This document shows, piece by piece, positions 7,917-20,144 of a DNA stretch of 31,227 nt (positions are counted from its first letter, which is position 1; each line of letters opens with the position of its first letter). A program made the position numbers and the translations under genes. The stretch is from JAZKIX01 sp040384645 (GTDB lineage Bacteria > Pseudomonadota > Gammaproteobacteria > Burkholderiales > Burkholderiaceae_D): the NCBI GenBank assembly GCA_040384645.1, contig JAZKIX010000122.1, forward strand, positions 1 to 31,227, in the 5' to 3' direction. The notes under the pieces are model-generated. The model was given only the letters and a program-made list of their open reading frames with translations, had not been told where the DNA came from and did no database searches.

Positions 7917-8026
7917 TCGAGCTTATTGATGTGGCACATTTTCCATAAGCTTTGGCACTTTCGGCAAAAATGTGGATGATGCGTCCATTCGCTCTTGTGG
8001 CGCAAATAAAGACAGGATTTCTTTTC

Positions 8027-8482
8027 ATGAAACATTTTTCTATCAACGTCATTTTTAAACAAGCCACGCTGGCACTTTTGATAACCAGCGCATGTGTTAT
8101 GACACCAGCATTTGCGGCGAGTAAAAGCTGCCCGTCCTGTGGTGCATCTGAAGCATCGCAAGACCTCTCGATGATTTCTGCGGTCGTTGTTGGAGGCACG
8201 CTGTCGATGGTGGTGGCGTCAGGTATTGTGGTTGTCGAGAGTGTCGAATCTGTCGCCGATGGCGTGGTGGTGGTACTCAAGGGCGCGTCCGAAGCGACCA
8301 CTGCCTCGATTAAGTTGACCGGTAAGGCAGCCAAAGGCTTGTCGGTCGCTGCCGGTACCGTGGTCGATGTCACTGTAATGGCAACCGGATCGATGTTGAC
8401 GGCAGCCGGTAAGGCGGTAGCCTATATTCCCAACGAGGTCGGTGCCGCCTTGATGCATCACTCAAAAGTAAAGTTTAAATAA
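8027..8482 (+). CDS. Secreted small protein of unknown function
   Basis: A 151-residue protein with a clear Sec signal peptide (MKHFSINVIFKQATLALLIT ... TPAFA-AS). The mature part starts with a CPSC pair and is rich in Val, Ala, Gly, Ser and Thr, with hydrophobic stretches (SMISAVVVGGTLSMVVASGI) resembling beta-prone or membrane-associated segments, and a basic tail. I recognise no domain. ATG 8027 is chosen because the signal peptide begins there and AGGA sits 9 nt upstream; the longer frame to 7952 has no support. The DUF2145 gene starts 15 nt after its stop, so the two probably form an operon and may act together in the periplasm. Confidence 0.7.
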   Translation: MKHFSINVIFKQATLALLITSACVMTPAFAASKSCPSCGASEASQDLSMISAVVVGGTLSMVVASGIVVVESVESVADGVVVVLKGASEATTASIKLTGKAAKGLSVAAGTVVDVTVMATGSMLTAAGKAVAYIPNEVGAALMHHSKVKFK

Positions 8483-8497
8483 TGCGGAGGCGGAACG

Positions 8498-9298
8498 ATG
8501 AAATCGATGATCTTGACTCTGCGAACGCTGTGTTTTATTTGTGTGGTTTGGGCTGGCAATGCCAACGCCGGCCGGTCTTGCGAAGAATCCGCTACCAACC
8601 CACATAGCGTCATGCGAGGGCTAGAACTGGCGCAAAAAACCATGAAAGCGCTTGATGCCTCCGGCGGTGAAGTGGCGTTGATCGCACGGGTCGGTCAAGA
8701 TTTGTCGAAATATAATTTACGTTACTCGCATATCGGCTTCGTTTGGCGCGACCATCCAGAGGGGCGCTGGACCGTGATGCATGAATTGAATCAATGCGGT
8801 ACCGCGAATTCGGATCTTTTCAATGAAGGATTGGGTAATTTTTTCATGGATGACCCGTTTGCTTACGAGACCTTGATTCTGGTTCCCGGTTCAGCAATGC
8901 AGCAAAAAATCGTAGCCTCGCTCAATTCGCCGGCAGTCAATCAAATGCATTCGGCACACTACAATATGCTGTCCTATGTATTCTCTACCACGTACCAAAA
9001 TTCGAACCAATGGGTGTTGGAAATGCTGGCAGCGGCCAGCGCCAGCGACGTCAAAATAAATGACCGGACCCAAGCGCAGACCTGGTTGAAAATGGCCGGA
9101 TTCAAACCGATTACCTTGACCATCTCGACGGCGACCCGCCTGGGCGCACGTATGTTCCGGGCCAACGTCGCATTTGACGATCATCCTTTCGACCGTCGAA
9201 TGGCGGGGCAGATCGATACCGTGACAGTCGATTCAATCGTGCGTTTTGTCGAATCACGTGATCCTGAAGTCAAAAAAATAGTATTGAAACTAGATTAA
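8498..9298 (+). CDS. DUF2145 family exported protein
   Basis: A 266-residue protein with a signal peptide (cleavage near NANA-GR) and the features of DUF2145: an early Cys (GRSCEES), YSHIGFVWRDHPEGRWTVMHEL, LNQCGTANSDLFNEGLGNFF and a mid-protein helical segment. The conserved HIGF/HELNxCG pattern resembles the Cys/His-containing papain-like NlpC/P60-type folds, but I cannot assign catalysis. GGAGG lies 7 nt before the ATG, and the gene directly follows the secreted CPSC protein. The two may share control through the palindrome at 7894-7916. Family assignment is by recall of sequence pattern; function is unknown. Confidence 0.75.
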   Translation: MKSMILTLRTLCFICVVWAGNANAGRSCEESATNPHSVMRGLELAQKTMKALDASGGEVALIARVGQDLSKYNLRYSHIGFVWRDHPEGRWTVMHELNQCGTANSDLFNEGLGNFFMDDPFAYETLILVPGSAMQQKIVASLNSPAVNQMHSAHYNMLSYVFSTTYQNSNQWVLEMLAAASASDVKINDRTQAQTWLKMAGFKPITLTISTATRLGARMFRANVAFDDHPFDRRMAGQIDTVTVDSIVRFVESRDPEVKKIVLKLD

Positions 9299-9414
9299 TT
9301 GTGACGTCAATCGCCTAAAACCGACAGTCGTCTGATTTTGCTTCATTTTGCGCTGCGCCACCGGAAACTTTGCGCTACAGTCTGAGGTAATAAGACCAGC
9401 CGGAGAGGGATACG

Positions 9415-9951
9415 ATGACAAAAAATATTCAGACAGCGACGTTGGGTGGTGGCTGCTTTTGGTGTCTGGAAGCGGTTTATCAGCAGATACAAGGCGTGCA
9501 ACATGTCGAGTCCGGTTACACCGGCGGCGCGGTTCCAAATCCGACTTACGAGGCCGTGTGCCAAGGCACGACTGGCCACGCTGAAGTGGTGCGGTTTGAT
9601 TTCGACCCTGATGTTGTGAGCTATCGCGAAATTCTCGAAGTGTTTTTTACCATCCATGATCCCACCACCTTAAACCGGCAAGGCAATGACACCGGAACCC
9701 AATATCGCTCAGTCATTTATTTTCATTCGCAAGAACAAGAAAGTATCGCTAAACAGGTCATTGCGGAAATGGCCAATGTATGGGACGCACCCATCGTGAC
9801 CGAACTTACAGCCGCAGGAACCTATTACAAGGCTGAGCAATATCATCAAAATTATTTTGTGCAACATCCCTTGCAAGGTTACTGCGCACTGGTGGTGGCG
9901 CCTAAGGTCGCGAAGGTGCGTAAAGTGTTTTTGGATAAGTTGAAAAGCTGA
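9415..9951 (+). CDS. msrA: Peptide-methionine (S)-S-oxide reductase MsrA
   Basis: MsrA reduces the S-epimer of methionine sulfoxide in proteins and free methionine using thioredoxin. The catalytic GCFWC motif is at residues 13-17 (nucleophile Cys14); GYTGG, GTTGHAEVV, FFTIHDPT and GNDTGTQYRSVIY follow in canonical order. A resolving-type cysteine is at Cys157 (QGYCALVV). Length of 178 is typical for the cytosolic single-domain form; no MsrB fusion is present. GGAGAGGG precedes the ATG. It stands alone, 116 nt after the DUF2145 gene. Confidence 0.96.
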   Translation: MTKNIQTATLGGGCFWCLEAVYQQIQGVQHVESGYTGGAVPNPTYEAVCQGTTGHAEVVRFDFDPDVVSYREILEVFFTIHDPTTLNRQGNDTGTQYRSVIYFHSQEQESIAKQVIAEMANVWDAPIVTELTAAGTYYKAEQYHQNYFVQHPLQGYCALVVAPKVAKVRKVFLDKLKS

Positions 9952-9970
9952 AAAGTTGGACTGGTTAGTA

Positions 9971-9998
9971 AGCCGATTACTGATAGTTCGGCATTTTC
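9971..9998 (+). terminator. Possible weak terminator after msrA
   Basis: GCCGA (9972-9976) pairs with TCGGC (9988-9992), with an 11-nt loop and a short ATTTTCTTT tail, 20 nt after the msrA stop. The stem is short, so this is tentative. The rest of 9952-10214 shows no clear element. Confidence 0.35.
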
Positions 9999-10214
9999 TT
10001 TGTGGTTTAGCAAAACAATAACGCGACCCGGCAGTGTAAGTCTTCGTTTGGGTGCAAAATCACCGTTTCGCCGGTCTTTCCCTTGTGAATCATTGCCAGA
10101 TTGCAAAAACGAAAGTACCATGAGTTAGTGCGATCCAACATGCGCCTTCCTGCTGACTTCTTTCGGGCATGACCGTGCGTTTCATCCAATAAAAAACAAG
10201 GTGCGAGTGACACA

Positions 10215-11258
10215 ATGCGGGTAGCCATCGTTGACGATACGCATATCAATCTGGTGTTGATGTCACGGTTGATGAAAAAGCTCCCGGACGTCGAGACCTT
10301 TACCTTTCAAAATGCCACGCAGGCCCTCGATTGGTGCCGCAACAATAGCTACGATCTACTTATTCTCGATTACATGATGCCGGACATTAATGGTCTCGAC
10401 TTCATGCATGCGCTGCAAAGTGAGCATCGCGATCATCCATATCCTCCCGTATTAATGGTGACTGCCAGTCAAGATCTTGATATCCGGCATCGCGCTTTGG
10501 AGAATGGTGCCAACGATTTCCTGATCAAACCAATCGATAAAATTGAGTTCTTGGCGCGGACCCGCAATATGCTGCAACTGCGCCGCGCCACGGTGGCATT
10601 GCAAGACCGCGCTAGCTGGCTGAGTGAAGAAGTCAATAAGGCCACAGCAGAACTGCGTGCCCGCGAGCAAGAAACCATCCTGTTATTGTGCCGCGCCTCT
10701 GAATACCGCGATCCCGAAACCGGCGCCCATATCCAGCGTATGGCGCATTTTTCCCGCCTGATCGCGGAAGAGTTGGGCCTATCGGTCGACCAGCAAGACA
10801 CTATTTTGAACGCGGCGCCGATGCATGACATCGGCAAGGTCGGTACCCCCGATCACATCTTGCTCAAGCCCGGCAAACTCGATTCTCTCGAAATGGACGT
10901 GATGCGGCAGCACGCTGCCATCGGTTATGCCATCCTCAAGAGCAGTCAGGCCCGGATGTTGCAAGTGGCGGCGGAAATCGCGCACAGTCATCACGAGCGC
11001 TACGACGGCACAGGTTATCCTGACGGCCTGGCGGGTGAGCAAATCCCATTGGTTGGCCGGATTGTGGCGGTGGCCGATGTATTCGATGCCTTGACCAGCA
11101 GCCGGCCTTATAAAAAAGCGTGGGCGGTCGAAAATGCGCGGCAATACCTGATCGAAAATAGCGGCACGCATTTTGACCCGCAATGCGTACAGGCGTTGTT
11201 ATCCCGATGGCATGAAGTTGAAGAAATTCGTGCCCGGTTTCAGCAATTTCCCGATTAG
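10215..11258 (+). CDS. REC/HD-GYP response regulator (c-di-GMP phosphodiesterase type)
   Basis: Two domains: an N-terminal receiver (acidic pair Asp7-Asp8, phospho-acceptor Asp52 in LLILDYMMPD, Lys in FLIKPID) and a C-terminal HD-GYP domain joined by a coiled-coil linker of about 30 residues. The HD pair is His204-Asp205 (HDIGK), and HHERYDGTGYPDG at 259-271 contains the intact GYP (267-269). Proteins of the RpfG type hydrolyse cyclic di-GMP when phosphorylated. All catalytic motifs look intact. The hybrid histidine kinase starts 67 nt downstream and is the obvious partner. Expected effects are on motility, biofilm or pilus activity. Confidence 0.93.
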   Translation: MRVAIVDDTHINLVLMSRLMKKLPDVETFTFQNATQALDWCRNNSYDLLILDYMMPDINGLDFMHALQSEHRDHPYPPVLMVTASQDLDIRHRALENGANDFLIKPIDKIEFLARTRNMLQLRRATVALQDRASWLSEEVNKATAELRAREQETILLLCRASEYRDPETGAHIQRMAHFSRLIAEELGLSVDQQDTILNAAPMHDIGKVGTPDHILLKPGKLDSLEMDVMRQHAAIGYAILKSSQARMLQVAAEIAHSHHERYDGTGYPDGLAGEQIPLVGRIVAVADVFDALTSSRPYKKAWAVENARQYLIENSGTHFDPQCVQALLSRWHEVEEIRARFQQFPD

Positions 11259-11325
11259 TAGTTTTTGCAGGACATCGCTTTGCGCCTGTCATTTGCAGGC
11301 CAAATTTAGGACATTCAACTAGTCG

Positions 11326-14913
<3,588 letters not shown>

Positions 14914-14961
14914 TTAAAGCTGTGAAGATTTTGTCGTTACCTGAGTTTTAAGAGGGTAGGG

Positions 14962-14997
14962 ATGGGTTTGGGTCGCAGATATTACAAAGAAACCCAT
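14962..14997. other. Inverted repeat after hybrid kinase gene
   Basis: ATGGGTTT (14962-14969) pairs with AAACCCAT (14990-14997), loop 20 nt; flanking GGGTAGGG and CCATCCC extend the pairing imperfectly. No T tract follows, so it is not a classical terminator. The gene-free stretch 14914-15336 otherwise contains only intergenic element copy C. Confidence 0.45.
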
Positions 14998-15096
14998 TCC
15001 TCCATCCCTGCCTTCCCCTGTAGCCGAGCGCCTTGAACGGGAAGGAGAAACCCGGCGTATTTGTCGTAGTTGAATAGTTGTTTTGTTGGAATTTTT

Positions 15097-15174
15097 ATGG
15101 GGGTATATGCTAATTTACCCCTTCTTCCGCGCAGTTTCATTGCCTCTTTAAAAATACACCAGGGTGTATTTTTT
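15097..15174 (+). repeat. Intergenic element copy C
   Basis: GGGGGTATATGC (15099-15110), a second segment CCGCGCAGTTTCATTG (15127-15142), and a strong 3' hairpin AAAATACAC/GTGTATTTT with loop CAGG followed by T residues (15151-15174). GGGGTA (15100-15105) can also pair with TACCCC (15116-15121). It lies about 185 nt downstream of the kinase gene, same orientation, and about 160 nt upstream of the next gene. Its 3' hairpin has the form of a rho-independent terminator. Confidence 0.7.
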
Positions 15175-15336
15175 CTTCAAAAGACTCCCAAATACCGTTA
15201 CACGACCTTGGCGCTACCAAGTGCCGCGTTCAACCAGATTCGACTACTATATGCAGCCTGATTGAGAAGCAGATTTTTCTGCTCAAATTGGTGTTCAATC
15301 CGTAGTCCAATTCTTCCAAGCAGAAAGCAGTAATTC

Positions 15337-15858
15337 ATGTCCGACACTTCAATCCCACCTTCCGATGTATCCGATCCAGCAGCAGAACCAGACAAGGATG
15401 CCAAGACCCAAGAGCCGCGGTTGTGGCGCGACAAGGGCTGGACGGCGCGTGTCATCAAGAATGACGATGACGAAGGCTGGGCGGTGGCGATGATTCTTGA
15501 TGGCGAGCCGGAACCGGCGTTGGTCGGGCCCTGGACCATGGGGCGCGACAAGAAAAATCCCAAGCCGCTCGATGCTGCCGCCTTTGGCACGCTGGTCAAG
15601 ACTGCGGCCGAAGTATTGCGCCGTCACGAGCAGCAATTGCACGCGATCTTGCACAAGAGCGTGATGGTCAGCACTGCAACGGCAGATTTGCAAGTGACGC
15701 TCGATATCGTGCCGGATGAAGATGATCCTTATGCGATTTTGAAGGCGGTCGATGCTGACCAAGTGGCGCTGGCGCAGGTGAAGGTCGCGCCGACCTTTAA
15801 GCTTAGCAAGGCCAGTGCGCTGGCATGGATCGAGAACGATTTTCGCAAGCCGGATTGA
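15337..15858 (+). CDS. Conserved hypothetical cytosolic protein
   Basis: A 173-residue acidic protein with a disordered N-terminus rich in Asp, Pro and Ser (about 1-27), then a compact region with strands (WTARVIKND, GWAVAMILDG, ALVGPWTMGRDKKNP), a helix (FGTLVKTAAEVLRRHEQQL) and a C-terminal alpha/beta stretch. No signal peptide, membrane helix or metal motif is seen. Base and codon use match the neighbours, supporting it as a genuine gene. I do not recognise the family or function. It is followed by a permease gene with 96 nt between them. Confidence 0.7.
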   Translation: MSDTSIPPSDVSDPAAEPDKDAKTQEPRLWRDKGWTARVIKNDDDEGWAVAMILDGEPEPALVGPWTMGRDKKNPKPLDAAAFGTLVKTAAEVLRRHEQQLHAILHKSVMVSTATADLQVTLDIVPDEDDPYAILKAVDADQVALAQVKVAPTFKLSKASALAWIENDFRKPD

Positions 15859-15954
15859 AGGCGGGCGCTATCGAATCCGGCAGGGAATTGTCGCCCCAGC
15901 GTTGATGCTGAATCTTCAAATCGAATCGTCACGCGCAATCTTCAAACTTCCGTC

Positions 15955-16854
15955 ATGACTCACAAGATATCCCCTTCAACCTTCTTCATGCTGACCGTCC
16001 CGCCGCTGTTGTGGGCCGGCAATGCGATTGTCGGGCGGCTGGTGCATGAAATGGTGCCGCCGATCACGCTCAATTTTTTGCGATGGGCGATTGCCTTTGC
16101 CATTTTGCTGCCGCTGGCACCGCAAATCTTTCGTCCTGGCAGCGGTCTGTGGCAGCATCGGCGCCGCTTCGCCTTGCTTGGCTTGCTGGGAATCGGCCTG
16201 TACAACGCCTTGCAATACCTGGCGCTGCAAAGTTCGACGCCGATCAATGTCACGCTGGTGGCTGCCGGTATGCCGGTCTGGATGCTGTTGGTTGGCGCGC
16301 TATTTTTCGGCGCCAAAGTGTCGCGCAGGCAGGTCGCCGGCGCTGCCTTGTCGATCCTCGGCGTATTGCTGGTATTAAGCCGTGGCGACTGGCGCCAGTT
16401 GCTGGCTTTCCAACTGGTGCCAGGCGATATTTTCATGATCTTCGCCACCATCGCCTGGTCGTTTTATAGCTGGTTGCTGACCCAGTCAAAAGAACCGGCA
16501 GAGTTACGGCGGGACTGGGCGGCCTTCCTGTTGGCGCAAGTGGCTTTCGGCACGGTTTGGTCAGGTTTGTTCGCGCTAGGCGAATGGACTTTAAGCGATC
16601 CTACGATTGTTTGGGGCTGGCCTTTGATTGCGGCATTGCTATTTGTCGCCATCGGGCCGGCCATTATTGCATTCCGTTGCTGGGGTGCCGGCGTGCAGCG
16701 CGCGGGGCCGAGCGTGGCTGGATTTTTCAGCAACCTGACACCCTTGTTTGCGGCCGTGATGTCGTCGGCATTTTTGGGTGAGTTACCGCATATTTATCAT
16801 GCGGTGGCGTTTGCGCTGATCGTGGGCGGGATTGTGGTGTCGTCGCGACGATAG
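15955..16854 (+). CDS. EamA/DMT-superfamily permease
   Basis: A 299-residue inner-membrane protein of ten hydrophobic helices arranged as two EamA repeats of about 140 residues (PPLLWAGNAIVGRLVHEMVP and the matching second half GDIFMIFATIAWSFYSWLL). The N-terminal WAGNAIVGR motif and LSRGDW after the first repeat are typical of the drug/metabolite transporter superfamily. Known members export amino acids or metabolites. Substrate cannot be inferred from the sequence or from its neighbours. No good Shine-Dalgarno sequence precedes the ATG. Confidence 0.88.
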   Translation: MTHKISPSTFFMLTVPPLLWAGNAIVGRLVHEMVPPITLNFLRWAIAFAILLPLAPQIFRPGSGLWQHRRRFALLGLLGIGLYNALQYLALQSSTPINVTLVAAGMPVWMLLVGALFFGAKVSRRQVAGAALSILGVLLVLSRGDWRQLLAFQLVPGDIFMIFATIAWSFYSWLLTQSKEPAELRRDWAAFLLAQVAFGTVWSGLFALGEWTLSDPTIVWGWPLIAALLFVAIGPAIIAFRCWGAGVQRAGPSVAGFFSNLTPLFAAVMSSAFLGELPHIYHAVAFALIVGGIVVSSRR

Positions 16855-16953
16855 GACGCGAGAAGACGACGTTGGCGATTTTTATTTCTTTAGACATTGG
16901 TGAGAATCAAGTTTCGACGTAATAATAAGGCTAACTATTTCTATGGATAAAAC

Positions 16954-18672
16954 ATGATCTCCTCTACAAGAAATATTTCTCTCTTTCGCTTTCTCCTCCT
17001 TTGCCTGATCACACTATCTACCACGACGCTGGTTGCCTGCGGTGGCGGCAGCCGTACTTTAGGCATCGATACTGGTGTCGTCTTTTTTACTTCTGCACCA
17101 AGTTCTATTTCCATCCCCGCCGGACCCAGCGCGGCGGTCAGCTATACCATCGGCGGCGGCACTCCGCTCTACAGTGCCAAAAGCAGCAATGTCAATATCG
17201 TGGCGGTCAGCATCACTGGCGACGGCACCAATTTGGTCATCCGTGGCGTGGTCGCCGGCAGCACTCAAGTGACGGTGTCAGACGCCAAAGGCGCCACCGT
17301 CACCATTGCTGTCACGGTCGAAGCCGGCCCGCCGCCGGTCACCTTATTTAGCACCGCGCCCAGCAGCACGACTATCGCGGTCGGCGCTTCTGCCGTGTAT
17401 GCCATTGCTGGCGGCGTGCCGGCTTACGCGGTCAGCAGCAGTAATGCGGCAGTCGCCACGGTTGGCATCAATGGTAATAATTTTGTCATCAGCGGCATCG
17501 TGGCTGGCAGTGCACAAATTACAGTGCTCGATTCGACCGGCGCTTCGTTGGTTATTGCAGTCACGGTTGGCTCCGGTGGCGTCACCAAAGCGCTCTACAC
17601 CACCGCTGCCAGCGCTGTGACCGTGGGCTCCGGTGTGATTTCGGTTTACACGATAGGCGGCGGTACCGCGCCATATACCGCCACCAGCAGCAATACCGGC
17701 GTCGCCGGGGTAAGCGTGAGCGGGGCAACCTTGACTATTAGCGCAATCGGTGCCGGCAGTGCCAAAGTATTGGTGTTCGATACCACCGGCACTTCGGTGA
17801 CGATTGACGTGACGGTGGAGGCGGTGGTGGTTACGCCAGTCGATTTGTATACGACGGCAGCCAGTAATATCAATGTCGCCATTGGCGCCGCCCCGGTTTA
17901 TTTCGTCGGCGGTGGTACCGGCAGGTATAACGCCAGCAGCAGTAATACCGGCGTTGCCAGAGTTGCATTGTCTGGCGGGTCACTGACCATTACCGGTGTG
18001 GCGACCGGCGTCGCCAAGGTGCTGGTGTTCGACACGGCCGGCGCATCGGTCTCGATTGATGTGGCAGTGTCTACCATAGCGGCCACGCCAATTGACGTCA
18101 TACCGAATGGCGCCACCGGCAATGTGGGTGATGTGTTGCAGTTTTTGGTCAGTGGCGGCACGCCGGGTTATACCGTGACCGTGAATAACACCAGCATCGC
18201 AACAGTGGTAAGCCCGCCGACGGTAGCGGCAAGCGGCGGCACGTTTAGCCTGACCTTGATGAATGTCGGCGAGGCGATTGTGACGATAGTCGATTCGCGC
18301 GGCCAGGCCACTACATTTACCCTTGAGGTAGAACAATTGTCGACGGTGCTGAGAGTGTCACCGAGCGCCTTGATCGTGGGTGAAAATTACGCCGGCGCGT
18401 TCACACTTAATATTTATGGCGGCACCGGCCCGTACCGCGCCTTTACCAGCGACGAGACCTTGTCGAGTGTGTCGATTTCAGGATCGCTGCTAACGGTTGC
18501 GGTGGGTTCCACCGGTAATCGATGTGTCAATACCGTCACCAATGATGGCACTTATATTCCGACCGGCACCTTCGATGTAATCATTACCGCAGTTGACAGT
18601 CTTGGCGCATCAGCCACTAGCACCATGACGATCAAGGACAATGGTTATGGACTCAATACAGCGTGTCCGTAA
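16954..18672 (+). CDS. Lipoprotein of tandem bacterial Ig-like repeats
   Basis: A 572-residue protein with a lipoprotein signal peptide (lipobox LVAC) followed by GGGS. The rest is about six repeats of 80-95 residues, beginning near residues 39, 131, 212, 296, 378 and 465. Each repeat follows the pattern TxxSxxxVxxG ... YxxGGGxxPYxAxSSNxxVAxV ... GxAxVxVxDxxGxxVxIxVTV, typical of bacterial Ig-like (BIG) domains in adhesins and surface lipoproteins. The sixth is the most diverged and carries two Cys near the C-terminus (NRCVN, NTACP). It is probably exposed on the outer membrane or in the periplasm; no anchoring motif other than the lipobox is seen. Binding partner is unknown. Confidence 0.85.
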   Translation: MISSTRNISLFRFLLLCLITLSTTTLVACGGGSRTLGIDTGVVFFTSAPSSISIPAGPSAAVSYTIGGGTPLYSAKSSNVNIVAVSITGDGTNLVIRGVVAGSTQVTVSDAKGATVTIAVTVEAGPPPVTLFSTAPSSTTIAVGASAVYAIAGGVPAYAVSSSNAAVATVGINGNNFVISGIVAGSAQITVLDSTGASLVIAVTVGSGGVTKALYTTAASAVTVGSGVISVYTIGGGTAPYTATSSNTGVAGVSVSGATLTISAIGAGSAKVLVFDTTGTSVTIDVTVEAVVVTPVDLYTTAASNINVAIGAAPVYFVGGGTGRYNASSSNTGVARVALSGGSLTITGVATGVAKVLVFDTAGASVSIDVAVSTIAATPIDVIPNGATGNVGDVLQFLVSGGTPGYTVTVNNTSIATVVSPPTVAASGGTFSLTLMNVGEAIVTIVDSRGQATTFTLEVEQLSTVLRVSPSALIVGENYAGAFTLNIYGGTGPYRAFTSDETLSSVSISGSLLTVAVGSTGNRCVNTVTNDGTYIPTGTFDVIITAVDSLGASATSTMTIKDNGYGLNTACP

Positions 18673-18828
18673 ACAGAAACAGGCCATTCAGGATTAAGTA
18701 GCTTTATTGCTAGCAGTAAGTTTTGCTGGCATAGAGATGACGAATGCATGGATAAAGGATTGATCGAAAAGGGCGCATCGCCAGATGTGCCATTTTTAAT
18801 GTTTGGTATACGCATATACTACTGAAAT

Positions 18829-18907
18829 CATGGGGGTATGTGCCAAATATAGCCCGATGCGCACGTTTTCATTGGGTGAAAAATAATACACGTGGGAGTA
18901 TTTTTTT
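18829..18907 (+). repeat. Intergenic element copy D
   Basis: GGGGGTATGTGC (from 18832), then TGCGCACGTTTTCATTGGG (18858-18876), then the AT-rich 3' part with AATAC/GTATT arms and a run of seven Ts (18901-18907). It lies about 160 nt after the Ig-like lipoprotein gene, same orientation. It also carries the 13-mer GAAAAATAATACA found in the two candidate operators. It is followed closely by the MITE-like palindrome. Confidence 0.7.
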
Positions 18908-18938
18908 GCCTTTGGCTATAGCTGGCAACGCTGGGTAG

Positions 18939-19099
18939 TAGAGCCTATTCCAGTAGGGAGCGTGGTTGGATTGCGTCAGAGAAAGGTAGGCGGCCAAGGC
19001 GCGAGGACGCAGCATAGCGCGCTATGCAAGTACGAGCAATGCAGTACGCACCCGTTATCGCACGCAAGACGATGACGGGGCTTACTGGAATAGGCTCTA
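18939..19099. mobile_element. MITE-like palindromic element with 17-bp terminal inverted repeats
   Basis: TAGAGCCTATTCCAGTA (18939-18955) is repeated exactly in inverse orientation as TACTGGAATAGGCTCTA (19083-19099). The outer TA pairs fit a TA target duplication. A perfect 16-bp palindrome (GCATAGCGCGCTATGC, 19012-19027) lies at the exact centre. The two halves otherwise pair only imperfectly, and no ORF with a transposase motif fits in 161 bp. Non-autonomous IS630/Tc-type elements have this form. It sits in the 649-bp gene-free stretch 18673-19321. Confidence 0.6.
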
Positions 19100-19209
19100 A
19101 TACTTTGAAGTCGTCACAGATTCAATTCCATGTTAAGCGTGCCTCGCCACATGCCGGTGCGGTAAAAAATATCGGTAGAATTTATACACCGCAATCCGAT
19201 ATGAGCAAT

Positions 19210-19240
19210 AAAAAACGCCTCGATTCACGAGGCGTTTTTT
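19210..19240. terminator. Bidirectional rho-independent terminator
   Basis: AACGCCTCG and CGAGGCGTT form a strong stem with an ATTCA loop, bounded by a run of As on the left and a run of Ts on the right, so it can end transcripts on either strand. It lies about 80 nt beyond the 3' end of the minus-strand pilin gene and could also stop readthrough from the left. Confidence 0.85.
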
Positions 19241-19321
19241 ATTTTCAATTCAACTCACGCTTGCTAAATGCGCCAGATAAAACCCCGGTATTCCAACGAG
19301 GCGATCTGCAATAGCACAGCG

Positions 19322-19999
19322 TTAAATTGCGCGGCACATGGTCCACGGATTTGTAGCGGTCGTTTCATTGTATGCGGCGCCGGCTGGCGCACCTGCGGTT
19401 GGCGCCAAGGGATTGGCGGCACCCGTATTGCCCCTTGCATTGCCCACGCTGTTGCCAATATTGGTTGTAGGCAGTGGCCCGTCAATCGTGGTATCGACCC
19501 CCAATGCCTGTTTGGTCGACAGTCCTGATACGCATACGGCCGGTCCTGTCAGGCCAAATGGCGCCATTGTGACGCCGACCAGACCACCTGTTCCCGCCCG
19601 TGGCAAGCCTGCAACGGTCGCAGGCGCTGCGGCATCACCGCTGGTCATGCCGGAAGCACGGAGGGACCGCCAAAATGCCGCTTCTTCACCGCCGTTGGTG
19701 AAGGTTTGTGCCAGTGTGATGCCGAGCACGCCGTTGCCGTTACCGACCGCAGCGCCAGCCCAGCCGCGTGCTGTCAATGTCGCCCCAGTTTCATCGCCTG
19801 GAATTGCACGATATCGATCAAAATAAGTGTTATAGGCTGCGGAAATGCCGTTCATATCGGTTACGACCGCCTTGATCCGAGCGCTTTCGATCATTTCCTG
19901 TCCCTTCAATACGCCGCCGAGCAGGAGGCCGATGATGACCAGGACGATGGCGATTTCAACCAAGGTAAAACCGCTTTGTTTAGATGTGATGTGTTTCAT
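19322..19999 (-). CDS. Type IV pilin-like protein (prepilin N-terminus)
   Basis: A 225-residue prepilin: a 10-residue basic leader ending SG, cleavage before Phe11, Glu at mature position 5, and the hydrophobic helix FTLVEIAIVLVIIGLLLGG. The C-terminal domain is Gly/Ala/Thr-rich with Cys near the end (PAVCVSGL, PWTMCRAI) that may form the D-region disulfide. A GGGGGC sequence just upstream of the ATG is the likely ribosome binding site. It is 145 nt downstream of the PrsK-like kinase and on the same strand, so could be transcribed separately. It is probably the major or a minor pilin of the locus to its right. A strong terminator follows. Confidence 0.85.
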   Translation of the reverse strand: MKHITSKQSGFTLVEIAIVLVIIGLLLGGVLKGQEMIESARIKAVVTDMNGISAAYNTYFDRYRAIPGDETGATLTARGWAGAAVGNGNGVLGITLAQTFTNGGEEAAFWRSLRASGMTSGDAAAPATVAGLPRAGTGGLVGVTMAPFGLTGPAVCVSGLSTKQALGVDTTIDGPLPTTNIGNSVGNARGNTGAANPLAPTAGAPAGAAYNETTATNPWTMCRAI

Positions 20000-20144
20000 A
20001 TAAGCCCCCGAAAATGCTGAGATCGAGGTTCGGTCTCAGTGCAGGGATAAGTTACCACACGGCAACGAATATGCTAGATGTCTAAATTATTTACACGTGT
20101 CTGCGTGCCGACAGCAAAGAAAGGCAAGCGAAGTTCCGGGGGTG

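Noticed and set aside
7804..8373. 189-codon minus-strand frame opposite the secreted CPSC protein
   Set aside because: Thr/Ser-rich composition is what the antisense of a Val/Ala/Gly-rich gene gives. The plus-strand frame has a signal peptide, a ribosome binding site and an operon partner.
15070..15261. 63-codon frame over intergenic element C
   Set aside because: It runs straight through the structured repeat and has no protein features.
19024..19314. 96-codon frame across the MITE-like element and terminator
   Set aside because: It reads through the palindrome and a strong terminator hairpin; no recognisable protein.
19338..19826. 162-codon plus-strand frame opposite the pilin gene
   Set aside because: Pro/Val/Ala-rich antisense of a prepilin with an intact leader and N-terminal helix.
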